From assembly GCA_009844885.1 (NCBI GenBank), contig VYAQ01000184.1, positions 1 to 46,797 on the forward strand: DNA of 46,797 nucleotides. Direction: 5' to 3'. A program made the position numbers and the translations under genes. The notes below the pieces were generated by a model that had not been told where the DNA came from, did no database searches, and saw only the letters and a program-made list of their open reading frames with translations. Source of the DNA: Gemmatimonadota bacterium (GTDB lineage: Bacteria; Gemmatimonadota; Gemmatimonadetes; Longimicrobiales; Gaopeijiaceae). Within the stretch, counting starts at the first letter, position 1. The number at the start of each line of letters is the position of its first letter. Below, in pieces: positions 18,835 to 27,987 of this stretch.

Positions 18835-20778
18835 CTAGCAGCTCACGCAGCGATGGTTGTTCTTCGCGCCCAGGCGTTCCAGTAGCGCCACGGTCTCGAC
18901 GAACGGCTGGATCCGCTGCACCGGCCCGTTTGCCATATCGACCGTGGTCCGCCCGTTGCGCGCCACGGCGGTGACGTCTGCGCCGCGTTCCACGAGGTAC
19001 AGGATCATCTCGTTGTCCCCGCGGGCGGCTGCGTGGTGCACCGGGGTGTAGCCATTCAGGTCGCGGGCGTTGACGTCGGCGCCCAACTCCTCGACCAGAA
19101 ACCGCATGGTGGGCATCCAGCCGTCCGGGGCGTGGCGGTGGGAGTTGCCGGCGAAGCCCTGGCCGTAGCCGACTCCGGCGGCCGCGTGGATGGGTGGGAC
19201 CGCGGGGCCGCCGATGGGGACGGGGGGCAGCCCGGAGTGATCGGTGTCGTTCCGCGGCCCGAAGCTGCGCTGCGGCACCTTGATGGTGGGCAGATGGGGG
19301 TCCGCGCCGTACTCAAGGAGGAGCTTCATGGCGGGTACGTCGGTCGCGTGCGTGGCGCGCCAGAAGGGGGTCGCGCCGGTGCGGTCCACGCCGAGCAGAT
19401 CCCGGTTGTAGGTGGTGAACCAGAGGGTGCGCTCCAGGCGGGCGTTCACGTCCGCGCCGGCTTCCAGCAGGGCGCGCATCAGTTCCAGGTAGCCCGTCTG
19501 CTGTTGCTCGTGCTCCAGCGGCTGGGGGTGCCGGGCCTTGGGTGCCCAGTGCACGTTGAGCACGGCGTAGAGCGGCGTCGCGCCGGCGTCGCTGGCCCGA
19601 TTGGGGTCGGCACCCATGTCCAGGAGTTCGGCCACGAGATCGAAGTAGCCGTTGATCGCCGCCATGAGCATCGGCGTGGTGCCGTCGGCCGCGCTGGGAA
19701 GGTCGATGTCGACGCCCCCGTTCAGCAGCGCCATGACCGTCGCCGTTTGGCCCTCGCGTGCCGCGAGGTGGATCGCGGACAGGCCTCCGTGCTTGCCGAC
19801 CAGGTCGGCGTAGTTCAGCGGAATGGGCTCGCCGGTCTGACGGCGCGCTTCGAGCGCCTCCTGCGCGGCTTGCCTGGCCTGCTCCTCCCGCGAGGTGACC
19901 GGGGCGGCTGAAGACTGCAGCTGGCGGCCCGCGACACCCGATTCGACCGGGTAGCTCTGGGCGTCCGTGCCCCCGCGCATCGCGGCGACCTCCGTCCGCC
20001 GCCGCCGCTCCGAGGCGCGATCCATGATGTCGCGCTCGACGAGGTCCATCACGCGCGCGGTGATCGTCGCGTCGGCGCCGGCTTCGAGCAGTCTTGTCAC
20101 GGCCTTCGTGCGGCCCAGCGCCGCCGCGAACATGAGCGGAGTCTGCCCCCACTCGGGCTCCGTGGCGTCGCTGGCCGCGCCGTGGTCGAGCAGCGTCGTG
20201 ACGGCGCGCACATCCCCGGCGGCCGCGGCAAAGTGCAACGGCGTGGCCCCCGTTTCGGTCACCGCCGCAACGTCGGCGCCCGCCGCCGCCAGGACCGCGA
20301 CGATCTCGCCGTGGCCCTCCTTGCCGGCGACGTGCAGCGGCGTATGGGCACCCAGACGGGTAGCCGCGTCAAGATTGGCGCCGGCCCTGATGAGCAGCCG
20401 CGCGATCTCCGCATTCCCATTGAGCGCCGCCCAGTGGAGGCCGGCCATGCCATCCCCGTGCGTGACGTCGACGTCGGCACCGTCGGCAAGCAGGGCCCGC
20501 AGGGCCTCCACGTCGTTCCGCATGGCCGCGTCGGCCACGGGAGAGATGGGGGCGGTGCGCTGGGCGGATTCGGCGGGCATTTGCGCCGAAGCGGCGGCCG
20601 GGAGGACGCCGCCGGGCGAGGCAGGCAGCCATGCGATCAGGGCCCCCAGCAGCAGAGGCGCGAGTCTTCCCGCAGGCGCCGCCGGGACGCGCTGCCCGCA
20701 GGCACGGGCGGCGGTGCCCACCGCACACGAGACGCCGGGCCTTCTCCAACCGCAGAACCCCGCCATGGCGATCCTCAT
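18835..20778 (-). CDS. Exported ankyrin repeat protein (Ank-2), C-terminal NNHRCVSC
   Basis: Ankyrin repeats after a hydrophobic N-terminus; SPVADAAMRNDVEALRALLADGADVD..., ends LGAKNNHRCVSC*. Confidence 0.9.
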   Translation of the reverse strand: MRIAMAGFCGWRRPGVSCAVGTAARACGQRVPAAPAGRLAPLLLGALIAWLPASPGGVLPAAASAQMPAESAQRTAPISPVADAAMRNDVEALRALLADGADVDVTHGDGMAGLHWAALNGNAEIARLLIRAGANLDAATRLGAHTPLHVAGKEGHGEIVAVLAAAGADVAAVTETGATPLHFAAAAGDVRAVTTLLDHGAASDATEPEWGQTPLMFAAALGRTKAVTRLLEAGADATITARVMDLVERDIMDRASERRRRTEVAAMRGGTDAQSYPVESGVAGRQLQSSAAPVTSREEQARQAAQEALEARRQTGEPIPLNYADLVGKHGGLSAIHLAAREGQTATVMALLNGGVDIDLPSAADGTTPMLMAAINGYFDLVAELLDMGADPNRASDAGATPLYAVLNVHWAPKARHPQPLEHEQQQTGYLELMRALLEAGADVNARLERTLWFTTYNRDLLGVDRTGATPFWRATHATDVPAMKLLLEYGADPHLPTIKVPQRSFGPRNDTDHSGLPPVPIGGPAVPPIHAAAGVGYGQGFAGNSHRHAPDGWMPTMRFLVEELGADVNARDLNGYTPVHHAAARGDNEMILYLVERGADVTAVARNGRTTVDMANGPVQRIQPFVETVALLERLGAKNNHRCVSC

Positions 20779-20788
20779 GCCGTCCTCC

Positions 20789-22198
20789 TCACACCGCCAG
20801 CGGGAACGCGCCCGTGCTGTTGCCGAAGCTCTGCACGTCGTCCAAACCCAGCTTGTGCATGAGGCTGAGCATGACGTTGGCCATCGGCGTTCCGGGGGCC
20901 GCGCGCAAGTGGAGGTCCCCGTCCATGCGGCCGTTGGCCCCGCCGACCACGAACAGCGGGCATCGCTTGTGATTGTGCACGTTGGAGTCGCCCATCGGGG
21001 AGCCGTAGAGCACCATCGTCTTGTCCAGCAGGCTGGCGTCCCCCTCCTGGATGCCCGCGAGCCGGTCCAGGAAGTACGGGACCAGTCCCACGTGATACCG
21101 GTTGATCTCGGCGAACTCGAGCACGTTGTCGGGGCGTCCGCCGTGATGCGACGACGGATGGAAGCCCTTCTCCACGCCGCTCTCGGGATAGACCCGGCTG
21201 GAGGCGTCGCGGCCCATCTTGAACGAAAAGATGCCCGTCACGTCCGCCTGGAAGGCGAGCGCCTGCAGATCGAACATCAGCTTGACGTGCTCGTCGAAGG
21301 AGTCGGGCACTCCCGCGGGCGCGCCCGGCAGCTCGCGCTGTTCGCCGCTCTCGTTGCGGGCCACCACGCGGGCGATCCGGCGTTCGAGTTCACGGATGTC
21401 GTTCAGATAGCGGTCCACCCGGCGTCCGTCGACCGGATCCAGCTCCCGCTTCAGCGCGTTCACTTCGCCGACGATGAAGTCGAGGATGCTGGCGCTGGCC
21501 CTGCGCCGGGCTGCCCGGGCTTCGGGGCTGCCGCCGGCGCCGAAGAGCTGGTCGAAGGCGACCCGTGGATCGCGGACCATGGGAAGCGGCTGATCGGGCG
21601 CGGCCCAGGAGATGGTGTCGGTGTAGACGCAGGCGTACCCATACGCACAGCCCCCCGCCTGGTCCACGTTCTCGATGCAGAGTTGCATGGACGGGATGGG
21701 GGTGTCCTGCCCGAACCGCTGGGCATACAGCTGATCCACAGAGGTGCCGACCCAGACGTCCGAACTCTCGGTCTGCTTGGGGTGGGACTGCGTGAGGAAG
21801 GTCGCGCTGGAGCGGAAGTGGTCGCCGCCGATCTCCTTGGGTTTCCTTGCCTCCGCACCCTCGACATCGGTGTCGCTGACGATCGTGAGGTAGTCACGGT
21901 AGGGTTCCAGCGAACTCAGCACGCTGGGCCCGAAGTCGAAGCCGCGGCCCGTCTCCGGGGGAGACCAGAGGTGCTGCGTCGCGCCCCACGCATTGCTGCC
22001 CGCCGAGCCGTGCACCATCTCGATCGCGACAAGTCGAGTGCGGTCGAGCGCGGTGCGGGCCCGAGTGACCGCCCACCGCTCCCGGGCCGGAGCCATCGCG
22101 TCCAGGAACGGGAGCGCGACGCTTGCGCCGAGGCCGCGCAGGAAGGTCCGGCGTGGCAGGTGCCGCCCGGTGATCAGATGCGGGGGGATTCTGTCCAC
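20789..22198 (-). CDS. DUF1552 (HXXSHH) domain protein, copy 2
   Basis: Tat-like signal LPRRTFLRGLGASVALPFLDAM; FHPSSHHGGRPD; TPMANVMLSLMHKLGLDD. Confidence 0.93.
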   Translation of the reverse strand: MDRIPPHLITGRHLPRRTFLRGLGASVALPFLDAMAPARERWAVTRARTALDRTRLVAIEMVHGSAGSNAWGATQHLWSPPETGRGFDFGPSVLSSLEPYRDYLTIVSDTDVEGAEARKPKEIGGDHFRSSATFLTQSHPKQTESSDVWVGTSVDQLYAQRFGQDTPIPSMQLCIENVDQAGGCAYGYACVYTDTISWAAPDQPLPMVRDPRVAFDQLFGAGGSPEARAARRRASASILDFIVGEVNALKRELDPVDGRRVDRYLNDIRELERRIARVVARNESGEQRELPGAPAGVPDSFDEHVKLMFDLQALAFQADVTGIFSFKMGRDASSRVYPESGVEKGFHPSSHHGGRPDNVLEFAEINRYHVGLVPYFLDRLAGIQEGDASLLDKTMVLYGSPMGDSNVHNHKRCPLFVVGGANGRMDGDLHLRAAPGTPMANVMLSLMHKLGLDDVQSFGNSTGAFPLAV

Positions 22199-22203
22199 GG
22201 GCT

Positions 22204-24744
22204 CTAGCCTCCGTTTCCGCTCGGCGCTTCTTCGTCGACCACCACGGGCGCGGCCTTCAGCAGGAACGCGTCGCTGGTCGCCACCCCGACGATGAACGCG
22301 GATACCCGGTAGTCTTCCTCGGCCGCGGCCCGGGTGATCCGGCGCACGGCCGGCATGTCATAATACTCCAGACGGCGCCCGAGCGCATATGCCATGAGGT
22401 TTTCGGTGAAGGTGCGCACCAGCGGTTCGGGCCGCTTCAGCAGCGCCGCGCGCAACTCCGAGGGCGTCGAAATGGGGGTGCCGTCGTAGAAGTCGCTGGC
22501 CGCGTCGATCGGAACGCCCTGGTCCCGGATCCGCCAGGCGCCGGTCACGTCGAAGTTCTCGAGCGCCAGACCGATGGGGTCGATCATGCGGTGGCAGGAG
22601 TTGCACGTCGGGTTGGCGGCGTGCATCTCGAGCCGCTCGCGCACCGTGAGGAAGCGGCCGTCGCCCACCGCCTCCTCCTCCAGCTCGGGCACGTCGGGCG
22701 GAGGTGGCGGCGGCGGCGTCCCCAGGAGCACTTCCATCACCCACTTGCCCCTCAGCACCGGCGACGTGCGGCCGGCGTGCGAGGTGAGCGTGAGGATGCT
22801 GCCGTGACCCAGCAGGCCTCGCCGCTCGTCGTGCAGGTAGCGGACGCGCCGGAAACGGTCGCCTGCGATGTCGGGGATGCCGTAGTGCCGCGCCAGCCGT
22901 TCGTTCACGAAGGTGTACTCGGCGTCGTAAAGGTCCATGACCGACGCGTCTTCGCGGACCAGGTTGTCAAAGAAGGTCTCGGTCTCCTCCAGCATCGCGC
23001 GCTTGAGCGGTTCGTCGAAGTCGGGATTGACGCGCGGGTCCGGCTGGATCCTTTCCAGGTCCTGGAGGCGGAGCCACTGTCCAGCGAAGCGCGTCGAGAG
23101 CGCCGCGGAACGGGGGTCGCGCAGCATCCGGTGCACCTGGCTCTCCAGCACGGCCGGGGCCGACAGCCGACCCTCGCGCGCCACCGCCATCAGCTCGTCG
23201 TCGGGACCCGATCCCCACAGGAAGAAGGAGAGCCGTGCGGCCAGATCGTGGTCGCCGACGCGGTAGGCCGCTGACTCCTCGCCCGTCTGGCCAGCCAGCC
23301 CCGCTGTGGCGGTCGGCTCCTCGATGCGGAAGATGAAGTGCGGGCTGGCGAGGATCCCCTCCAGCGCCATGCGCACCCCGCCCTCGAAGCCCTCGATCTC
23401 CGCGCCGGCGTCGTAGAGCCCCATCAGTGCGGCCATGTTCGCCTCGGTCAACGGACGCCGGTACGCGCGGGTGCCCAGGCGGGCGACGATCTCGCGCGCA
23501 CAGCCTCGCGCCGCCACCGCGGTCGCTTCCGGGTCGGCCCCGGTCCCGGGCCGGCAGGAGAACACCGCCCGGCGGCTGGGCGTGTCCGATACGCCCTGTG
23601 GATCGTACGGCCCGCCGATCGCCAGGTCCCGCAGGTGCGGGAGCACGGTGAAGCCGTAGCTGCCGGCGATACTGGTGCTGGCCAGCGACCAGTCGTGCGG
23701 CGAGATCAGATCCTGAAGCGGCCCTTCGGAGCGCCGTATGAACGCCGCCGCCACCTGGCGCGGTCCGGCGCGCACGAACACGCGTTCGGAGCGGATGTTC
23801 ACGCCGTCCGGATCGGAGGTGTGCATCCAGCGGTTGACCTCCAGCACCGCCACCGGTTCACCGTCGACGGAGATCTCCAGCAGCTCCGGCTCACCGTCCC
23901 CGGTGTGGAGAGCGTTGCGGCCGTTGCCGACGAGGGCCCCCGTGGTCTCGTGGTGGAAGGACACGCGGAAGCCGTAGTAGCCGTCGGCGGGGAAGTTGTG
24001 CAGCACCGACACGCCGCCCCGCGTGCCGTACGGCGCGCCGTCCACCCGCTCGCTCTGGGAGTCCCAGCGAGAAACCCGGTAGGTCGATTCGCTCGGCGTG
24101 ATGTGGGGGTCGCCGATCGCCAGCCGGCTGATCTCCGCGGCGGCACGCAGGTAGCCGTCGGTCAGCGTCGCCGACAGAAGCTGGGCGTCGGCGATGTTGT
24201 CGAAGTTCGCGCTCTTGGTATCGAGGGGCAGGTAGGCGCCCGCGTCGATCTCCAGGTCGAGAAGGTCGTGGACCGAGGCCCGGTACTCGGCGCGGTTGAG
24301 GCGCTGGAAGGTGCGGCGGCCGGGATTCGGGTTCTCGGACGCGGCGATGTCCATCTGGGATTCCAGCGATTCGATCAGGCCCGTCAGGACGGGTTCGTCC
24401 GGGCGCCGATTCCCGGGTGGGGGCATCAATCCCGCCCGTAGCTTGCGGATCATCTTCTCGGCGAGTTCGCCGTCGGCTGGCGCGTCGGTAGCGTCGAAGG
24501 CTTCCAGCGACATGTTCCCGAGCAGCCGCCGCTCGTTGTGACAGCGAACGCAGTATTGCCGGATGACCTCGTTGTCGCTGAGGGCTCCGCCGCCGGCCGG
24601 TCCGCCGATCCCGGAGGCCGTCTGGGCCGCGCCCCACCCAACCGCTGAGGCCGCCACCCGGTCGTCGGGCGTGGACGCAAACGAGACCCCGAGGCCGACG
24701 AGAACAACGCCGGCCGCCGCTACCGGGGCCGCGTGCTTCAGCAT
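22204..24744 (-). CDS. DUF1592/DUF1588/DUF1585-type cytochrome-C-like protein, copy 2
   Basis: Signal MLKHAAPVAAAGVVLVGLGVSFAS; YCVRCHNERRLLGNMSLEAFD; GTPPPPPPPDVPE; NPTCNSCHRMIDPIGLALENFD. Confidence 0.93.
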   Translation of the reverse strand: MLKHAAPVAAAGVVLVGLGVSFASTPDDRVAASAVGWGAAQTASGIGGPAGGGALSDNEVIRQYCVRCHNERRLLGNMSLEAFDATDAPADGELAEKMIRKLRAGLMPPPGNRRPDEPVLTGLIESLESQMDIAASENPNPGRRTFQRLNRAEYRASVHDLLDLEIDAGAYLPLDTKSANFDNIADAQLLSATLTDGYLRAAAEISRLAIGDPHITPSESTYRVSRWDSQSERVDGAPYGTRGGVSVLHNFPADGYYGFRVSFHHETTGALVGNGRNALHTGDGEPELLEISVDGEPVAVLEVNRWMHTSDPDGVNIRSERVFVRAGPRQVAAAFIRRSEGPLQDLISPHDWSLASTSIAGSYGFTVLPHLRDLAIGGPYDPQGVSDTPSRRAVFSCRPGTGADPEATAVAARGCAREIVARLGTRAYRRPLTEANMAALMGLYDAGAEIEGFEGGVRMALEGILASPHFIFRIEEPTATAGLAGQTGEESAAYRVGDHDLAARLSFFLWGSGPDDELMAVAREGRLSAPAVLESQVHRMLRDPRSAALSTRFAGQWLRLQDLERIQPDPRVNPDFDEPLKRAMLEETETFFDNLVREDASVMDLYDAEYTFVNERLARHYGIPDIAGDRFRRVRYLHDERRGLLGHGSILTLTSHAGRTSPVLRGKWVMEVLLGTPPPPPPPDVPELEEEAVGDGRFLTVRERLEMHAANPTCNSCHRMIDPIGLALENFDVTGAWRIRDQGVPIDAASDFYDGTPISTPSELRAALLKRPEPLVRTFTENLMAYALGRRLEYYDMPAVRRITRAAAEEDYRVSAFIVGVATSDAFLLKAAPVVVDEEAPSGNGG

Positions 24745-24751
24745 GGACGCC

Positions 24752-26560
24752 TCAACAGGAAACGCAGTTGTGGTTGTTCACCGCACCGAGACCTTCCAGA
24801 AGAGCGATGGTCTCCGGGAATGGCTGGATCCGCTGCACCGGGCCGTTGGCCATATCCACCGTCGTCTGCCCGCGCCTGCTGACGAGGGTGACATCGGCGC
24901 CCTGTTCCACCAGGTACAGGATCAGTTCGTTGTCGCCGCGGGCAGCAGCGTGGTGGAGGGGGCTGAATCCCTCGAGATCACGGGCGTTCACATCGGCACC
25001 GAGCTCCTCGACCAGGTAGCGGACCGCCGGTACCCAGCCATCGGGCACGTGGCGGTGCGCGTTCGCCGCGAATCCCTGTCCGTAGCCGACTCCGGAGGCC
25101 GCATGGATCGGGTAGACCGCCGGGCCGCCTACCGGTACGGGCGGCAGGCCCGAGTGGTCGACCTCTTCGCCGCCGCCCCGGCCGTACCGCCGCGAAGGGA
25201 CCCTCTCGGTCGCCATGGAAGGGTCGGCTCCGCCAGCGACAAGCAGCTGCATCGCCTCCACGTCGAGCGCGTAGGCGGCCCGCCAGAACGGCGTGGCTCC
25301 CTTCGCGTCGATCTGGAGCAGGTCGAAGTTGTAGGACATGAACCAGAGGTGCCTGGTGAGCCGGGCGTTCGGGTCGGCACCGGCTGCCAGCAGCTTCTCC
25401 ATGACCTCGAGGTAGGTGTGGTCCTGCTGCATGTAGATGTGCTGCTGCGGGTAGCGCGACTTGGGTGCCCAGTGGGTGTTGATCGCGGCAAAGAGCGGGG
25501 TCGCGCCCGCATGGCTGGCCATCGTGGGGTCGGCACCGAGCTCCAGGGAACGCATGGCCAGGTCGTAGTGCCCGTTGATGGTGGCCATCAGGATCGGGCT
25601 GGTTCCGTCGCCGGCGCTCACCTGGTTGATGTCCGCGCCGCCGTCGATCAGCGCCAGCGCCGTCTCGGCGTGCCCCTCGCGGACCGCGTGCAGCAACGCG
25701 GTGAGACCGCCGTGGCCGCCCACGAGTTCGCCGTAGGACAACGGCTCGGGTTCCTCGATCATGCGCGTCTCGGCTTCCGCCGCCGATGCGGCTTCGGCCA
25801 ATTCGCGCCGGCGGCTCTCCTCCTCGTGCTGACGGCGCACCTCGGCTGCCACCTCGGGCCCCCAGGGCTGCCCCTCCCGGATTCGCCTGTTGCGCTCGGA
25901 ACGCTCGATCCGGTCGTAAACGGCACGCGACGTGACGTCCATCACCCGGGAGTGGATCGCGGGATCGGCGCCGGCAGCCAGCAACGCGGCGACGACCTCG
26001 GTCCTTCCCTTCGACGCCGCGAAGATCAGCGGAGTCTGCGCCCACGATTCCTCGGCCGCGTTCACGTCGGCCCCGGCCGCCGCCAGGGCCCTGACGCCCC
26101 GCTCGCTCCCGGCCGCCGCCGCGAGGTGCAGGGGACGCGCAGCGCCTCCCACCGTGATCGGCGCGTCGGGATCGGCTCCGGCACCCAGGAGGAGCTCGAC
26201 GACCTCCCCCGCCCCGGCCTGCGCCGCCACGTGAAGCGGCGTGTAGCGCCCGATGCGGGTCCCGGCACCGATGTCCGCGCCGGCCTCCAGGAGCATGTGG
26301 GCAAGCCCGGGGTCCCGGTTGCTCGCTGCCCAGTGCAGGGCCGTCATGCCGTCGCCCTGGGCCGCGTTGACATCCGCTCCGTCGGCGATGAGGTCACGGA
26401 CCGCGGCTGCGTCGCCACGCATGGCCGCGTCGGCCACGGGGCTGTCGTGACCGACCGCGGCGGGGAGCAGCAGGGCCAGCAACAACGCCGAGACCCAGCC
26501 GCTCGCACGCAGGGCGCCGGTACTCGTTGCCGGTGGCCGGGGGTGACGCGTCGCTCCCAT
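24752..26560 (-). CDS. Exported ankyrin repeat protein (Ank-3), C-terminal NNHNCVSC
   Basis: MGATRHPRPPATSTGALRASGWVSALLLALLLPAAVGHDSPVADAAMRGDAAAVRDLIADGADVN..., ends LGAVNNHNCVSC*. Confidence 0.9.
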   Translation of the reverse strand: MGATRHPRPPATSTGALRASGWVSALLLALLLPAAVGHDSPVADAAMRGDAAAVRDLIADGADVNAAQGDGMTALHWAASNRDPGLAHMLLEAGADIGAGTRIGRYTPLHVAAQAGAGEVVELLLGAGADPDAPITVGGAARPLHLAAAAGSERGVRALAAAGADVNAAEESWAQTPLIFAASKGRTEVVAALLAAGADPAIHSRVMDVTSRAVYDRIERSERNRRIREGQPWGPEVAAEVRRQHEEESRRRELAEAASAAEAETRMIEEPEPLSYGELVGGHGGLTALLHAVREGHAETALALIDGGADINQVSAGDGTSPILMATINGHYDLAMRSLELGADPTMASHAGATPLFAAINTHWAPKSRYPQQHIYMQQDHTYLEVMEKLLAAGADPNARLTRHLWFMSYNFDLLQIDAKGATPFWRAAYALDVEAMQLLVAGGADPSMATERVPSRRYGRGGGEEVDHSGLPPVPVGGPAVYPIHAASGVGYGQGFAANAHRHVPDGWVPAVRYLVEELGADVNARDLEGFSPLHHAAARGDNELILYLVEQGADVTLVSRRGQTTVDMANGPVQRIQPFPETIALLEGLGAVNNHNCVSC

Positions 26561-26573
26561 CGAGCCTCCTCGC

Positions 26574-27956
26574 CTACACCGTCAGCGAAAAGTCGGACGT
26601 ACTGTTGCCGAACTTCTTCATATCGTCCATGCCGAGCTTGTGAGCCAGGCTCAGCATGACGTTCGCCATGGGCGTACCCGGCGCGGCGCGCAGATGGAGG
26701 TTGCCGTCCAGCCCGCCGTTCGCGCCACCGACCACGAACAGCGGACAGCGCTTGTGGTTGTGGATGTTCGGATCCCCCATGGGCGACCCGTAGACGATCA
26801 TCGTCCGGTCGAGCAGATGCGTGTCTCCATCCATCGTGCTCCCGAGCTTCTCCAGGAAGTAGGGGAGCATCCCGACGTGATATCGGTTGATCTGGGCGAA
26901 GTCAGTGATGTTGCCCTCGTTGCCGCCGTGGTGCGAAGCGGGGTGGAAGGGTTTCTCGACGCCGCTCTCGGGGAAGATCCGGGCCGACGAGTCACGTCCC
27001 ATCTTGAAGGAGAACACCCGGGTCACGTCGGATGCGAAGGCCAGCGCCTGCAGGTCGAACATGAGTTCCACATGCTCCCGGAACGAGTCGGGCACGCCGG
27101 CCGGCGCCTCGGGCAGTTCGCGCGCCTCGCCGCTGGCGTTCTGCACCTCCACGCGTTCGATCCTCCGTTCGAGTTCGCGCACATGCTCGAGGTATCGGTC
27201 GAGGCGGACCATATCGGCCGGCCCCAACTGGCGCTTCAGCTGCGAAACCCTGCCCGTGATGAAGTCCAGGATGCTCCTGTTCACTCGTCGGCGCGCCGCC
27301 CGCTGCTCGGGACTGCCCCCGGCCCCGAAGAGCTGATCAAAGGCCACGCGCGGATCCCGCACCATCGGCAGCGGGTCGGTCGGCGACGCCCAGCTGATCG
27401 TGTCGGTGTAGACGCAGGCGTAGCCGTACGCGCAACCGCCGGATTGGTCCACATTCTCGATACAGAGCTGCATCGACGGAATCGGCGTGTCCTGACCGAA
27501 TCGCTTCGCAAACATCTGGTCGATCGACTCCCCGACGAAAATGTCGGACCCCTCGGTCTGCCGGGGGTGCGACTGGGTCAGGAAAGTCGCGCTGGAGCGG
27601 AAGTGGTCGCCGCCGATCTCCTTCGGCTTCTTGGCCTCGGCAGGCTCGATGTCCGTATCACTGATGATCGTCAGGTAGTTACGGAACGGCTCGAGCGGGC
27701 TGAGCGCACTCGGGCTCAGGTCGAAGTCGCGTCCGGTCTGCGAGGGCGACCAGTAGTTCTGGCTCCGGCCCCACGCGTTGCTGCCCGCGGCGCCGTGCAC
27801 CATCTCGATCGCTACGAGCCGCGTCGGGCCCTCGGCCGCCGTGCTCCAGCCCCGGCCGGCCGGGACCATCGCGTCGAGGAAGGGCAGAGAAACCGAAGCG
27901 CCAACCCCCTTGAGAAATGTCCTGCGGGGGATCGCCGTGCCTGTGATGTATTGCAT
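26574..27956 (-). CDS. DUF1552 (HXXSHH) domain protein, copy 3
   Basis: Tat-like signal IPRRTFLKGVGASVSLPFLDAM; FHPASHHGGNEG; close paralog of copy 2. Confidence 0.93.
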   Translation of the reverse strand: MQYITGTAIPRRTFLKGVGASVSLPFLDAMVPAGRGWSTAAEGPTRLVAIEMVHGAAGSNAWGRSQNYWSPSQTGRDFDLSPSALSPLEPFRNYLTIISDTDIEPAEAKKPKEIGGDHFRSSATFLTQSHPRQTEGSDIFVGESIDQMFAKRFGQDTPIPSMQLCIENVDQSGGCAYGYACVYTDTISWASPTDPLPMVRDPRVAFDQLFGAGGSPEQRAARRRVNRSILDFITGRVSQLKRQLGPADMVRLDRYLEHVRELERRIERVEVQNASGEARELPEAPAGVPDSFREHVELMFDLQALAFASDVTRVFSFKMGRDSSARIFPESGVEKPFHPASHHGGNEGNITDFAQINRYHVGMLPYFLEKLGSTMDGDTHLLDRTMIVYGSPMGDPNIHNHKRCPLFVVGGANGGLDGNLHLRAAPGTPMANVMLSLAHKLGMDDMKKFGNSTSDFSLTV

Positions 27957-27987
27957 GATCGCTCCGTTCCTATCGGATTGGTCGCCG

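Noticed and set aside
18805-18846. Several GCTAG/GCTAGC words between the convergent DUF3500 and Ank-2 genes as a bidirectional terminator
   Set aside because: Arms are short, pairing needs a bulge and there is no T-tract; too weak to call.
19967-22207. 746-aa '+' ORF
   Set aside because: Antisense to Ank-2 and DUF1552-2.
24563-26659. 698-aa '+' ORF
   Set aside because: Antisense to Ank-3; repeat-like translation is only the mirror of ankyrin periodicity.
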